NCBI RefSeq assembly: GCF_014201715.1
Contig: NZ_JACHFD010000007.1
Span: 62,001 to 126,000, forward strand
DNA length: 64,000 nt
Reading direction: 5' to 3'
Origin: Haloferula luteola
Lineage (GTDB): Bacteria; Verrucomicrobiota; Verrucomicrobiia; Verrucomicrobiales; Akkermansiaceae
This document shows positions 27,464 through 37,265 of the stretch, piece by piece. The notes under the pieces are model-generated. The model saw only the letters and a program-made list of their open reading frames with translations. It was not told where the DNA came from and searched no databases. Positions within the stretch are counted from its first letter, which is position 1. Each line of letters opens with the position of its first letter. A program made the position numbers and the translations under genes.

Positions 27464-28789
27464 TCAGCTAAGTTCTGCCAGGACCTCGGCAAAAACGCCG
27501 AGCAGGAAATCCGCATCGGCTTCAGTGAGGCACATTGGCGGCTTGATGCGGATCACCGACCCGAACAGGCCACCTTTGCCGACGATCAGGCCATGGTCCT
27601 TGCAGCGCTCGAAGAAATCGGCGGTGAAGGCGGTGGCGGGTTGGCGATCGATGACGAATTCGACTCCGAGGATCAGTCCGCTGCCGCGGACGTCGGCGAT
27701 GATCGGGAACCGGGACTGGAGGCTCTTCAAGCCAGTGATGAGGCGGTCGCCGATGAGCTTGCAGTGCCCCATCGTGTCGTCGCGCAACATGACGTCGAGG
27801 GTTGCCTTTCCGGCGACCATGGCCAGCGGGTCGCCGCCAAAGGTATTGAAGTGGATGCGCTCGGACATTTTTGCCGCAATCTCATCGGTGGTGACCACAG
27901 CCGCGAGCGGGAAGCCGTTGCCGATCGATTTTGCCATCACCACGATGTCGGGAGTGACGCCGTAGTTCTCGAAACCCCAGAAGTGGGTGCCAGTGCGTCC
28001 GAAGCCGGTCTGGACTTCATCGGCGATGCAAACGCCGCCCGCCGCGCGGACGTGGGCGTAGGCGTGCTCTAGGTAGTCGCTTGGGTAGGGAACGGTGCCT
28101 CCGACGCCTTGCATGGGCTCGGCAATGAATGCGGCGATCTTGCCGGAGGTGCCAAATTGGATGAGTTGCTGGATTTCTGCTGCATAGTCGCGCCCGGCTC
28201 CAGGGGTGTCGTAGCGAATGGGCCCCCAGATCGGGTGAGGTGCCTTGGCGTGTTGAAAGCCCGGCATGGGAGGCACGGGGTATTTCCAAGTGTGATGGCC
28301 GGTGAGCGACATGCCGACCGCATTGCCGCCATGGTAGCAATTTCTCAGAGAGATGACCTCGTGGTGGTCGGTGAAAAGCCGCGCCATCAGGATCGCCAGG
28401 TCGTTGGCTTCCGAACCTGAATTGACGAAATACACTCGCTTGAGCGGATCGGGAAAGGTCGATACGAGGGATTCTGCGAACTCGACGACGGCGGGATGGA
28501 GGTAGCAGGTGGGCGCGTGCTGGATCATTCCCGCCTGGGCGGTGATGGCTGCCGTGACCTCTGGATGGCAGTGGCCGACGCTCACGGTGCAAATGCCGCC
28601 GAAGGCATCGAGGTAGCGCTTCCCCGTTTCATCCCACAAGTACTGCATGTACCCTTGGACAGGATAGAAGGGGTCCTTGTAGAGCAGGAAGATGCCGGGA
28701 TTGAGCACTGCCTTGCGGCGGGCCAGCAGTTCTTCCTTCGAGGGGCCCTGATAGGCCTCGGGAATGTAATCGCAGGGTGGCAGGTCCAT
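27464..28789 (-). CDS. Class III aminotransferase (beta-alanine/alanine-glyoxylate, AGXT2-like)
   Basis: 441 residues. PLP fold type I, class III, with FGGICTVSVGHCHPEV, VNSGSEANDLAI, LRNCYHGGNAVGMSLTG, CIADEVQTGFGRTG and the PLP lysine in VVMAKSIGNGFPLAAV. The overall pattern is that of AGXT2 and beta-alanine aminotransferases. In this setting it likely converts beta-alanine to malonate semialdehyde, linking dihydropyrimidinase output to the dehydrogenase at 24525-26006; it could also aminate glyoxylate. It is transcribed towards the dihydropyrimidinase gene and away from pncB. Confidence 0.88.
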   Translation of the reverse strand: MDLPPCDYIPEAYQGPSKEELLARRKAVLNPGIFLLYKDPFYPVQGYMQYLWDETGKRYLDAFGGICTVSVGHCHPEVTAAITAQAGMIQHAPTCYLHPAVVEFAESLVSTFPDPLKRVYFVNSGSEANDLAILMARLFTDHHEVISLRNCYHGGNAVGMSLTGHHTWKYPVPPMPGFQHAKAPHPIWGPIRYDTPGAGRDYAAEIQQLIQFGTSGKIAAFIAEPMQGVGGTVPYPSDYLEHAYAHVRAAGGVCIADEVQTGFGRTGTHFWGFENYGVTPDIVVMAKSIGNGFPLAAVVTTDEIAAKMSERIHFNTFGGDPLAMVAGKATLDVMLRDDTMGHCKLIGDRLITGLKSLQSRFPIIADVRGSGLILGVEFVIDRQPATAFTADFFERCKDHGLIVGKGGLFGSVIRIKPPMCLTEADADFLLGVFAEVLAELS

Positions 28790-28858
28790 GGGGATCAGTC
28801 AGTGATAGCAGAAGCTGGGCCGGATCGAAAAGAGGAGAAATTCAGTGGAGCTTGACAA

Positions 28859-28875
28859 GGTGTGAAAAATACACC
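28859..28875. promoter_or_regulatory. Inverted repeat upstream of NAD salvage operon, next to a TTGACA box
   Basis: GGTGT at 28859-28863 and ACACC at 28871-28875 flank an A-rich 7-base centre in the region between the divergent aminotransferase gene and pncB. A consensus -35 hexamer TTGACA lies at 28852-28857, just before it. The layout would suit a repressor site on the pncB promoter. The cognate regulator is unknown. Confidence 0.4.
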
Positions 28876-28941
28876 ACAAGCCGGTGTCGCCTCGACTGCG
28901 GGGTTGATCTTCGGACTGCGAACATTGGATCGGACCTCATC

Positions 28942-30369
28942 ATGAACTCGCCATTACAAACGGATTTGTATCAGTTAACGATGGCGGCGGCCTATTGGCA
29001 TTCCGGCACTGCGGATCAGGAAAGCGTGTTTCATGCGTTCTTCCGTCAATTGCCATTTGGAGGTGGATATGCGATCGCTGCCGGATTGGAATCGGTGCTG
29101 GAGTGGGTGGAGACTTTTCATTTTGCCCAGCATGACATCGCCTATTTGGGCGAATTGCGAACGCCACGAGGGGAGTTGATGTTTCCGCCGGAATTTCTGA
29201 AATTTCTCTCGGAGTTGCGGCTTGATCTATCGATCGACGCCGTGGCGGAAGGGGAGCCGGTCTTTGCGCATGAACCGCTGCTGAGGGTGCAGGGGCCGAT
29301 TCTCCATGCTCAGTTGGTGGAAACGGCTCTGCTGAACATGGTGAACTTTCAGACCCTTGTCGCCACGAAGGCTGCGCGCATGGTCGACGCGGCGGGAGGA
29401 GCCCCTGTCGTCGAGTTTGGGTATCGCCGGGCGCAAGGTCCGGATGGGGCTTTGTCGGCGAGTCGTGCGGCATGGATGGGAGGGTGCGCTGGAACATCGA
29501 ATGTCCTCGCGGGGCAACGCTATGGGATCCCGGTCAGAGGAACCCATGCCCACTCGTGGGTGATGTCGTTTGATGAGGAGACCGAAGCCTTTGATCGCTA
29601 TGCGGAAGCCATGCCGGACAACTCGATTCTATTGGTGGATACCTACGATACTTTGCAAGGTGTCCGGAATGCCATCCTCACTGCACGGAAGTTGAGGGAG
29701 AGGGGACATGAGCTGGGAGGCATTCGACTGGATTCGGGCGACTTGGCCTGGCTTAGCCAGCAAGCCCGGATGCTACTCGACGAAGCTGGGTTCGCGGAGG
29801 TGAAGATTGTGGCGAGCAATGACTTGGATGAGTCCATCATTGAAAGTCTGCGCCAGCAGGGGGCTCGGATTGATGTCTGGGGAGTGGGAACGCGACTGGT
29901 GACGGGAGGAGATCAGGCCGCTTTGGGTGGAGTCTACAAGCTCGCGGCACTCCGGCAGCCGGATGGAAGCTGGAAGCCACGGATCAAGCGCAGCGAACAA
30001 AGCGCCAAAAGTTCGATTCCGGGGCGTCTGCAGGTGAGGAGATTTCGGAATCGCTCGGAGTGGGTGGGAGATGCGATCTACGACGAAGATCGTGGCTTTA
30101 CTGGCGATCCCGTGATTGTGGATCCCGCGGATCCGGTGCGCCGTAAGAAGCTGGTAGGAGAGTCTTTCGATCTCCTTCAGCCGGTATGGCGGGGAGGCCG
30201 GAGAGTGGGGGCCACTCAAGGATTGGATGAGGCGCGGGAACGGTGCCGAGCGGGACTGGCTGCACTCCATCCGGGAGTCCGCAGGGCAGTGAATCCTCAT
30301 CGTTATCCCGCAGGTTTGGAGCGGGGATTGTGGCAATATCGGGAAACTCTCTTGGAGGCGCGAGCATGA
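28942..30369 (+). CDS. pncB: Nicotinate phosphoribosyltransferase
   Basis: 475 residues from the ATG at 28942 (MNSPLQTDLYQLTMAAAYW); the upstream extension to 28777 overlaps the divergent gene and lacks homology. Signature stretches are TDLYQLTMAAAYW, EFGYRRAQGPDGALSASRAA, GTHAHSWVMSF, RLDSGDLAWLSQQAR, ASNDLDE and the substrate-loop GVGTRLVTGGDQAALGGVYKL. It makes nicotinate mononucleotide from nicotinate, using the product of PncA at the end of the operon. Its stop overlaps the nadE start (ATGA), so translational coupling is likely. Confidence 0.95.
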   Translation: MNSPLQTDLYQLTMAAAYWHSGTADQESVFHAFFRQLPFGGGYAIAAGLESVLEWVETFHFAQHDIAYLGELRTPRGELMFPPEFLKFLSELRLDLSIDAVAEGEPVFAHEPLLRVQGPILHAQLVETALLNMVNFQTLVATKAARMVDAAGGAPVVEFGYRRAQGPDGALSASRAAWMGGCAGTSNVLAGQRYGIPVRGTHAHSWVMSFDEETEAFDRYAEAMPDNSILLVDTYDTLQGVRNAILTARKLRERGHELGGIRLDSGDLAWLSQQARMLLDEAGFAEVKIVASNDLDESIIESLRQQGARIDVWGVGTRLVTGGDQAALGGVYKLAALRQPDGSWKPRIKRSEQSAKSSIPGRLQVRRFRNRSEWVGDAIYDEDRGFTGDPVIVDPADPVRRKKLVGESFDLLQPVWRGGRRVGATQGLDEARERCRAGLAALHPGVRRAVNPHRYPAGLERGLWQYRETLLEARA

Positions 30370-32339
30370 ACGTTCATGAGAGCATGAGGCATGGTCGAAC
30401 GGGTCGAGGGCTGCGCGGAAAACCTGAGCGGGTTCGGGTGGCGGCGGTGGCTGTGAATCAAACGCCCTTGGATTGGGTAGGGAACGGGATGCGGATCCGG
30501 GAGGCCGTGAACTGCGCTCGACAGCAGGGTGCCCAGATCGTGGTTCTTCCTGAGCTGTGTCTGTGTGGGTATGGATGTGAAGATGCGTTCTTTCTGCCAT
30601 CCACCGCCGAGCATGCCTGGCAATCTTTGGAGGACTTGAAGCCGAGGACTCAGGGGCTTGTCGTGGTGGTGGGATTGCCGATTCGTCACGAAGGGGCGTT
30701 GTTCAATGCCTCGGCGGTGTTGGTGAACGGTGAAATCGAGGCGCTAGTGGCGAAGCAACATCTCGCAGGCGATGGCATCCACTATGAGCCTCGTTGGTTC
30801 AAGCCATGGCCTGTGGGCGTGGTCGATGAGTATCGGGGACCTGAGGGGGGTGTTCCGATCGGAAACTTGGTGGTCGAGGTCGGAGGGGTCCGGTTGGGAC
30901 TGGAGATTTGTGAGGACGCTTGGGTGGCTCAGCGTCCGGGAGCTCTCCTTGCGGCCAGGGGTGTCGAGTTGATCGTGAATCCGAGCGCCAGCCATTTTGC
31001 GTTCGGTAAATCGAAAATACGTCGGCGGCTGGTGGAAGAGGGATCGCGAGCCTTTGGTGCGGTGTATGTTTATGCTAACCTCCTCGGCAACGAGGCGGGA
31101 CGGATTCTCTATGATGGGCAGTTGATGATTGCTGAAGAGGGTCGAATCCTTGCCGAAAGTCGACGTTTTGGTTTTCAGGATTCGGAGATTCTTACAGCGA
31201 CGGTGAACCTCAGATCGGGTCGGCTCGCAATGGCGGAGAGCGCCAGCTATTTTCCTCAACTCGGTGAAGATCGGGGGCGCGTGAGAGTTGAGTGGATTTG
31301 GCCGGAAGTGGGACCTGAGAGGGTCTGTCGAGCGGAGCCGATCGGAGAGGAGAAGATGGAGGAGTTCACCCGGGCTGTGGCTTTGGGGCTGTTTGACTAT
31401 CTTCGGAAATCGGGGGCCCGCGGGTATGTGGTGTCGCTGAGTGGTGGTGCGGATTCTTCGGCCGCAGCCTGTTTGGTGCGACTGATGTGGGAGATGGCTC
31501 ATGAGGAGCTTGAAGGCAGGATCGGCGAGAAGCTGCCTGTGGACCGTTTCGAGGATCTTTTGCTGACCGCTTACCAAGCGACGGAGAACAGCGGGCAGTT
31601 GACCCGGAATGCTGCTCGCGAGGTGGCGACGGCGATTGGGTCCTGCCACCGGGAACTGGAGGTGGAGGCCATTCGGCAGGCCTATGTGGCGATGGTGGAG
31701 AGCGCGGTCGGTGAAACCCTCGACTGGGAGCATCATGACGTGGCATTGCAGAATGTGCAGGCTCGGGTGAGGTCCCCTGGGATCTGGATGCTGGCGAATT
31801 TGCGAGGTGCGATTCTCCTGAGTACGAGCAACCGGAGTGAGGCCGCGGTTGGCTATGCCACGATGGATGGGGATACTTCGGGTGGATTGGCTCCAATCTC
31901 CGGAATCGATAAAGCCTTCCTTCGTGAGTGGTTGAAGTGGTTGGAGCTTACTGGTCCGGTCATCGGTGGAAGACGACGAGCCATCCCCGAGCTTGCGCTG
32001 GTCAATCGGCAGGAACCCACGGCTGAGCTCCGTCCCCCCGGATGCGGCCAAACCGATGAAGTGGATTTGATGCCCTACCCTGTTCTCGATTTCATCGAGC
32101 GAGCGTTTCTGTGCGATCGTCAGGACCCTGAGGGGTTGCTCGATGAACTCGGGGTGACTTTCCCGGAAATTTCGGCAGAGCAGAGACAAAGGTGGGTGGA
32201 GGCGTTCTTCCGTCTGTGGAGGAGAAATCAATGGAAGCGCGAACGCTACGCCCCCTGTTTTCACCTTGATGATGAGAACCTCGATCCCAAGACCTTCTGT
32301 CGATGGCCAATTCTGAGTGGTGAGGGGCTTGGAGGATGA
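30366..32339 (+). CDS. nadE: Glutamine-dependent NAD+ synthetase
   Basis: 657 residues from the ATG at 30366, which overlaps the pncB stop. The N-terminal nitrilase-type glutaminase has the catalytic Glu in VVLPELCLCGYGCEDAFF, Lys in VAKQHLAG and Cys in GLEICEDAWV. The C-terminal synthetase has the PP-loop VSLSGGADSSAAACLV and the later LSTSNRSEAAVGYATMDGD. It amidates deamido-NAD with glutamine nitrogen. Length and domain order match long-type NadE. An alternative start at 30384 is possible. Confidence 0.95.
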   Translation: MNVHESMRHGRTGRGLRGKPERVRVAAVAVNQTPLDWVGNGMRIREAVNCARQQGAQIVVLPELCLCGYGCEDAFFLPSTAEHAWQSLEDLKPRTQGLVVVVGLPIRHEGALFNASAVLVNGEIEALVAKQHLAGDGIHYEPRWFKPWPVGVVDEYRGPEGGVPIGNLVVEVGGVRLGLEICEDAWVAQRPGALLAARGVELIVNPSASHFAFGKSKIRRRLVEEGSRAFGAVYVYANLLGNEAGRILYDGQLMIAEEGRILAESRRFGFQDSEILTATVNLRSGRLAMAESASYFPQLGEDRGRVRVEWIWPEVGPERVCRAEPIGEEKMEEFTRAVALGLFDYLRKSGARGYVVSLSGGADSSAAACLVRLMWEMAHEELEGRIGEKLPVDRFEDLLLTAYQATENSGQLTRNAAREVATAIGSCHRELEVEAIRQAYVAMVESAVGETLDWEHHDVALQNVQARVRSPGIWMLANLRGAILLSTSNRSEAAVGYATMDGDTSGGLAPISGIDKAFLREWLKWLELTGPVIGGRRRAIPELALVNRQEPTAELRPPGCGQTDEVDLMPYPVLDFIERAFLCDRQDPEGLLDELGVTFPEISAEQRQRWVEAFFRLWRRNQWKRERYAPCFHLDDENLDPKTFCRWPILSGEGLGG

Positions 32340-32357
32340 TTTGAAGAAACAACGAAG

Positions 32358-32903
32358 ATGAATGCAAAAGAAGAAGTAAGAATCAGCAAGTTGCTGAGTT
32401 TGGTGTTGAGACATCGTCCCGAGACTCTGGATCTACAGTTGGATGAAAGCGGATGGATCTCCTGCGATGCGTTGCTCAAAGCGCTGGCGAAGCGTGGAAA
32501 TGTTGTGAATTTTGAGCAGCTGCGCCAATTGGTAGAAAATAGTGACAAGCAAAGGTTTGCCTTAAGTGCTGATGGAAAGCGAATTCGTGCAAATCAAGGG
32601 CATTCGGTTTCCGTGGAATTGGAACTTCCCCAAGAGTCGCCCCCCGATCGGCTTTACCATGGCACTGTCGAGCGGTTCCTCGAAAGCATCCACAAGCGTG
32701 GGCTGATTCGGGGTCGGCGTCACCATGTGCATCTCAGTCAGGATCGATCGACTGCCCGGCAGGTGGCCATGCGGCGGGGGAGTCCTGTCATCCTGGTCGT
32801 CCTTGCGAAAGAGATGGCGGCGGAAGGGTATGCCTTTTATCGCTCGCCCAATGGAGTTTGGCTTGTGGATGAGGTGCCGCCCAAGTTTCTTCAATCATCA
32901 TGA
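32358..32903 (+). CDS. kptA: RNA 2'-phosphotransferase (KptA/Tpt1)
   Basis: 181 residues, full family length. The winged-helix N-terminus ([22 protein letters not shown]) and the ART-fold half ([33 protein letters not shown]) are clear. The family transfers an RNA 2'-phosphate to NAD+ and releases nicotinamide and ADP-ribose 1'',2''-cyclic phosphate. Its place between nadE and a macro-domain gene is notable: nicotinamide can be recycled by PncA and the ADP-ribose product can be handled by the macro domain. It overlaps the next gene by 4 bases. Confidence 0.95.
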   Translation: MNAKEEVRISKLLSLVLRHRPETLDLQLDESGWISCDALLKALAKRGNVVNFEQLRQLVENSDKQRFALSADGKRIRANQGHSVSVELELPQESPPDRLYHGTVERFLESIHKRGLIRGRRHHVHLSQDRSTARQVAMRRGSPVILVVLAKEMAAEGYAFYRSPNGVWLVDEVPPKFLQSS

Positions 32904-33763
32904 AGACAACCACCTTGTACCGCCCGGTGGGGCCACTCGAGTTGAAGCGGATTGAAGAAAGTGAATGGACTGCCTTTCCTCCGCGTTTGCCGGATCAGCC
33001 GATTTTTTATCCGGTGTTGAATGTGGACGATGCGGTTCAGATTGCTCGTGACTGGAATGTGCCGTCTTCGGGATCGGGTTTTGTCACCCAGTTTCAGGTA
33101 GAATCCGAATATCTTCAGAGGTTTCCCGTGCAGGTCGTTGGCGGCAGGGAGCATGTGGAACTTTGGGTGCCAGCGGAGGAACTCGATGAGTTCAATCGCC
33201 GGATTGTCGGACGCATTGAAGTGGTCAGAAGCTTTCCGGAGGTCGCTTGTCCTGGGAAATCAGTTAGACGAATGAAGGCGATTCAGGGAGATATTACTCG
33301 ATTGCAGGTGGATGCGATTGTGAATGCTGCGAATACGAGTTTGCTTGGTGGCGGGGGAGTGGATGGTGCCATTCACCGGGCAGCCGGACCCGAGTTGGTG
33401 GAGGAGTGTCGAAAGTTCCGTGGCTGCAAGACTGGTGAGGCTCGGCTGACTCAAGGCTACCGCCTTCCCGCCCGCTGGGTGATTCACACTCCTGGGCCCG
33501 TGTGGAATGGCGGAGGCCTTCACGAGCGGGAGAAACTGGCGAGTTGTTATCGAAATTCATTGCGCCTGGCGATGGACCAGGGCGCGGGAAGCATTGCTTT
33601 CCCGTGCATCAGCACGGGGGTGTATCGATATCCACCGGATCTCGCAGCTCAGGTGGCAGTGGAAACCTGCCGCGATTTCCTGGAGGAGACGGGGGCCGAC
33701 CTGGCGGTGACGTTTTGCTGTTTCTCGAAGGCTGACCTCGAACTTTACCAGAAACTGTTATGA
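32900..33763 (+). CDS. Fusion of an ART-like small domain with a macro domain (ADP-ribose processing)
   Basis: 287 residues. Residues ~1-115 resemble short proteins often labelled ADP-ribosylation/crystallin J1 ([43 protein letters not shown]); an ART-like fold is my inference. Residues ~124-287 form a macro domain with the ADP-ribose-binding [34 protein letters not shown] and the ISTGVYRYP loop, like YmdB-type O-acetyl-ADP-ribose deacetylases. ATGA overlaps on both sides place it in the NAD operon. A likely job is removing the phosphate or acyl group from ADP-ribose made by KptA or other NAD-consuming enzymes. Confidence 0.85.
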   Translation: MKTTTLYRPVGPLELKRIEESEWTAFPPRLPDQPIFYPVLNVDDAVQIARDWNVPSSGSGFVTQFQVESEYLQRFPVQVVGGREHVELWVPAEELDEFNRRIVGRIEVVRSFPEVACPGKSVRRMKAIQGDITRLQVDAIVNAANTSLLGGGGVDGAIHRAAGPELVEECRKFRGCKTGEARLTQGYRLPARWVIHTPGPVWNGGGLHEREKLASCYRNSLRLAMDQGAGSIAFPCISTGVYRYPPDLAAQVAVETCRDFLEETGADLAVTFCCFSKADLELYQKLL

Positions 33764-34359
33764 AGGCATTGATTGTGGTGGATGTGCAAAACGACTTCCT
33801 GCCCGGCGGGGCCTTGGGGGTGCCCGGAGGGAATGAAATCTTGCCGGTGGTGAATCGATGGATGGAAGCATTTCCCCGCATCGTGGCGACGCGGGATTGG
33901 CATCCGCCGGACCACGGAAGTTTCGCCGTGAATCATCCGGGCGGGAAGGTTTTCGAGTTGGGTGAACTTGATGGGTTGCCGCAAGTGCTGTGGCCGGTGC
34001 ACTGCGTGCAGGAGTCCCGAGGGGCGGAGTTCGCCGACGGCCTTGCGGTCGACCGGATCGACCGGGTGTTTTCAAAGGGAACCCGAGTCGAGGTCGATAG
34101 CTACAGCGGCTTCCACGACAACGGCCGCCGCCATGCCACCGGCCTGGGGGATTGGCTCAGAGCTCAGGGGGTCGATGAAGTGGCGGTCTGCGGGTTGGCG
34201 ACCGACTACTGTGTGAAATTCACGGCGCTCGATGCCTTGCGGGAAGGATTCCGGACGAGCCTGATCGTGGATGCCTGCCGCGGCGTGAATCTTGAGCCTG
34301 GCGATGTGGAAAGAGCCGTGGAGGAGATGCAATCTGCGGGAGTGGAGATTCTGAAGTGA
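33760..34359 (+). CDS. pncA: Nicotinamidase
   Basis: 199 residues. Isochorismatase-like fold with the catalytic Asp in [16 protein letters not shown], the metal-binding RDWHPPDH, the Lys in VFSKGT and the nucleophile Cys in CGLATDYCV. It hydrolyses nicotinamide to nicotinate, the substrate of PncB. It closes the operon through a 4-base overlap with the macro-domain gene. Directly after it begins the xanthine dehydrogenase remnant that marks the island edge. Confidence 0.95.
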   Translation: MKALIVVDVQNDFLPGGALGVPGGNEILPVVNRWMEAFPRIVATRDWHPPDHGSFAVNHPGGKVFELGELDGLPQVLWPVHCVQESRGAEFADGLAVDRIDRVFSKGTRVEVDSYSGFHDNGRRHATGLGDWLRAQGVDEVAVCGLATDYCVKFTALDALREGFRTSLIVDACRGVNLEPGDVERAVEEMQSAGVEILK

Positions 34360-34362
34360 GGG

Positions 34363-34675
34363 TCATCGTCCGAGCTGGATCGGACCGATGGCCTGTTTGA
34401 TGACCTCGCCGGTGAGGGGAGATGAAAGCAGGGTCTCTGTATTGCCGAAGGCGTGGATGGCGTCGCGAAGGGCTTCGCGGACGGAGATGGCGAGCATGAG
34501 GGGGGGTTCGCCAACGGCTTTGGAACCATGGATGGTGTGGTCCTGGGTCGCGTCGGTGAGGAGTGAAACGCGGAAGTCGGCGGGGGCATCGGACCAAGCG
34601 GGGATGGCGTAGGTGCTGGCGCTGTGGGTGAGAAGGTGGCCGTGCTCGTCCCATTTGAGTTGCTCGGTGATGAGC
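34363..34675 (-). pseudogene. Xanthine dehydrogenase 3'-end remnant
   Basis: Reading on the minus strand, this encodes a ~97-residue copy of the C-terminal part of the intact xanthine dehydrogenase at 45066-48758 (shared HGHLLTHSASTYAIPAWSDA, IHGSKAVGEPP and GEVIKQAIG), roughly residues 1129-1219. Upstream of about 34675 the similarity stops and no start signal fits, so it cannot be a working gene. The reading frame closes at 34363 with a different tail. The rest of 34676-34872 shows no gene. Confidence 0.9.
34385..34654. repeat. Left direct repeat flanking the island (copy of xdh 3' end)
   Basis: Matches 45103-45372 in the same orientation at a constant offset of 10,718 bases. I count three mismatches before the homology fades after ~34654: T/G near 34438, G/A near 34462 and A/G near 34633. 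Both ends fall inside coding sequence. It marks the left boundary of the accessory island. Confidence 0.92.
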
Positions 34676-34872
34676 TTCAAAAGGAGATGGTTGACCCCGC
34701 GATTGCAGTATTGAGACCCAAGAAGATGGCACATTTCGTCGGGCAACTGTAAGCGGATGGAAGGAGCGGTGAAGTTTATCGCTTCCGACCGGGGATTTGA
34801 ACATGCGAGGACGGGCGGATTATGTTAGTTGAATGCTGGTTTTCATTTTGGATCTCCAACAGTCCTCCTGCC

Positions 34873-37245
34873 ATGTCTCCCTATTCGATACCGATTTCGC
34901 ACACTCCGCGCCCTCCGTTTGTCATTGGCGTCACCGGCAACGTGGATCCAGAGGGTTATCACGATGACCACGCCACCTGCGACGCTTCGCCCCAGATCAT
35001 TGAGCTGCGAGCGCGCATCCAAGCCGTTTTCGACTGGGTCCGCGCCGGGAAAGGGGAGCTGGATCCGATGGCCGGGCGTTTCCTGCCACATGCGCGTCCT
35101 GGTGATGGCCATAGAGACACGGGAGAGGCTGCATGCTGGCAGGGGCTTGGGATGACTCATTCCCCGATCCTAATCCTGAGTTCACTCGCCCCGGGAATCG
35201 ACACGATTGTGGTCGAAGCTGCTCTCGATTACGCCGAACAACATCCTGACGCCGAGATTTCAATCCTCGCGCCACTGCCATTCCCAGTCGACGTTTATGT
35301 TGAGGCGAGCACCTTCGACACTCCGGAGAAAAAGCAGCGCTTCCTAGAGCTTTGCAGCCGCCTCGACGAAGGCCGGCTTTTCGAGGTCGCGCTAGATAAC
35401 GATCTCCTGCGGGGCGATCCGGAAGAGGCTCACGATGACCTCACCGCGATCGATCCCTGCTTCGGGAAACCCCGCCGTCGCCTGCGCTACCGCGCTGCGG
35501 GAGAGTACATCGCCGCCCACAGCGACCTCCTCCTCGCGGTGTTCGACGATGCACTCGACCAGTCGAAGGCCGACGACATCTTCGAAGCCGGAAGCGCGAC
35601 GATCGTCGAGTCCAAGCGCTCGGGCCTGACCCACGAACTCCTTGCGGTTTCGAACAACGTGGCTTGGGCGGACAATGGCCCGGTCTTGGTCTTACCCATT
35701 AGGCGCACCAAACGCCTCACCCTTGATCCCGACAATGCGGCCGCCCTGCCGGAGCCTGGGCCCATGCACTTCCTGCATCCGTATGACATCCTCGCTTCGA
35801 GATCTGAACGACCGGACAATGATCCCGCCTGGCAAAAGGCGGGCGATGAGCGTTTCCGACGGGTGCTCGTCCGGCAGGAGCGCTTCAACCGCCTGCCGGA
35901 GGACTCCAAGGAAGAGAGCGAGCTTCTCAAGATGGCCGGTGACGAGGTGGCGAAAGTTCCAGAAGCGTTGGCCTTTGCCAGTAGCCTCGATCCGATCGCC
36001 TGCGTCCGCCGCCGCGCGGCAAACGAGGCTTCAAGATTAAAGAAAAAACGCGATTCCATGCTCCTCAATCTGCTGCGCTTGATCGCCGTGGCCGCGCTGA
36101 CCTTCGGAGCATACGAGCACTGGCATCACCATCTGAGCCACCCGCATCTGCCGGAGCCTCTGCCGTGGTTCGCCCACGACACCGGTTCGCGCATCCAGTG
36201 CGGGCTGCTGGTGGTTGCGCTGGTCAGCCTTCTGGTTTCCGGAATCCGCTATTACCGCTACCGCATTTCCGGGACGGAGGAGAACCGCTTCGATTACCGT
36301 GCCATAGGCGAGGCGTTGCGGGTCCAGTTCTACTGGCAGCTTGCGGGCACCGGGCGCAGCGTGTCCGCTGATTACATGCAGCGCCAGCGCGATGAACTCG
36401 ACTGGATTCGCTACGTGGTCTCTTCCCTTTCGATTCCCTTCGAGGTAGCCCGCCGTCGAATGCTGGGTCTCCGAAAAGAGGCTCGCGTCGTGCTCCTTTC
36501 GTCTGCTCACCGGGAGTGGATCGCGAAGCAGCATGAGTGGTTCCGCGACGAGGCGCCGAAGTCCGAAAGGAAAGCCCACCATTTTCATTCGCGGGGCTGG
36601 ATCTTCACCACCGCCGGGCTGCTTTGCATGATCGCCATGCTCCTGGTGGAACTCTCGCCGCCGCTTGCGGACTATCTGCACCATCACTACTGGAAATGTG
36701 CTCTGCCGGGATGGATCGGCGGCTTGCTTCTTTTCTTCCTGGGGAAAAAGCGCGGCCACAGCGGCAGCCCGCATGAGGTGGAGCCAGGGGATGCGCAGCG
36801 GCGGACCGGCTTCCTGCGCTGGATCTTCGGCGATTGGCAGACTTGGGGAGCGGCACTGGTCATCGCCTCCCTCATCTTCCCCATCGCGTTCACCCTCGGC
36901 GAGTTGACGACCGTCTGGCCGGACGGCCACAACTGGTGGATCATCCTCACCGGTGCCGCGCTGCTGGCCGGCGGACTCTGTATCGCGTGGGCGGAGCGGA
37001 ACTTTTTTGGCGAGGAAGCCCGCCAGTATCGGTCCATGGCCGATTTATTTGGCTGTGCCGACCGCCGGCTGGAGCGGCTCATTCCCCGCTACCAGGCCGC
37101 AGATGAAGGCAGTGCGGAGGAAGCCCGCCTGCTTTTTGAAATCCAAGACATCTTCTATCAGATTGGCTGCGAGGCCCTCAATGAGAACGCTGAGTGGCTC
37201 ATCCAGCACCGCGCCCGTCCTTTGGAGCCCTTCATGGCGGGGTGA
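34873..37245 (+). CDS. SLOG-domain protein with multi-helix membrane region (SLATT-like effector candidate)
   Basis: 790 residues from the ATG at 34873; the ORF reaches 34822. Residues ~1-300 look like a SLOG/Rossmann nucleotide-binding domain: PPFVIGVTGNVDPEG, LSSLAPGIDTIVVEAAL, SILAPLPFPVDVYVEAS and YRAAGEYIAAHSDLLLAVFDD. About six membrane helices follow, including LLRLIAVAALTFGAY, GLLVVALVSLLVSGI, FTTAGLLCMIAMLLVEL, ALVIASLIFPIAFTLG and IILTGAALLAGGLCIA, with a FDYRAIGEALRVQFYWQL stretch after the second as in SLATT domains. SLOG domains in conflict systems are proposed to sense nucleotide ligands, some NAD-derived; a pore-forming effector is inferred. It is the first gene of the island operon. 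Confidence 0.75.
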   Translation: MSPYSIPISHTPRPPFVIGVTGNVDPEGYHDDHATCDASPQIIELRARIQAVFDWVRAGKGELDPMAGRFLPHARPGDGHRDTGEAACWQGLGMTHSPILILSSLAPGIDTIVVEAALDYAEQHPDAEISILAPLPFPVDVYVEASTFDTPEKKQRFLELCSRLDEGRLFEVALDNDLLRGDPEEAHDDLTAIDPCFGKPRRRLRYRAAGEYIAAHSDLLLAVFDDALDQSKADDIFEAGSATIVESKRSGLTHELLAVSNNVAWADNGPVLVLPIRRTKRLTLDPDNAAALPEPGPMHFLHPYDILASRSERPDNDPAWQKAGDERFRRVLVRQERFNRLPEDSKEESELLKMAGDEVAKVPEALAFASSLDPIACVRRRAANEASRLKKKRDSMLLNLLRLIAVAALTFGAYEHWHHHLSHPHLPEPLPWFAHDTGSRIQCGLLVVALVSLLVSGIRYYRYRISGTEENRFDYRAIGEALRVQFYWQLAGTGRSVSADYMQRQRDELDWIRYVVSSLSIPFEVARRRMLGLRKEARVVLLSSAHREWIAKQHEWFRDEAPKSERKAHHFHSRGWIFTTAGLLCMIAMLLVELSPPLADYLHHHYWKCALPGWIGGLLLFFLGKKRGHSGSPHEVEPGDAQRRTGFLRWIFGDWQTWGAALVIASLIFPIAFTLGELTTVWPDGHNWWIILTGAALLAGGLCIAWAERNFFGEEARQYRSMADLFGCADRRLERLIPRYQAADEGSAEEARLLFEIQDIFYQIGCEALNENAEWLIQHRARPLEPFMAG

Positions 37246-37265
37246 TCCTGCCCACGTTGTTTCCC

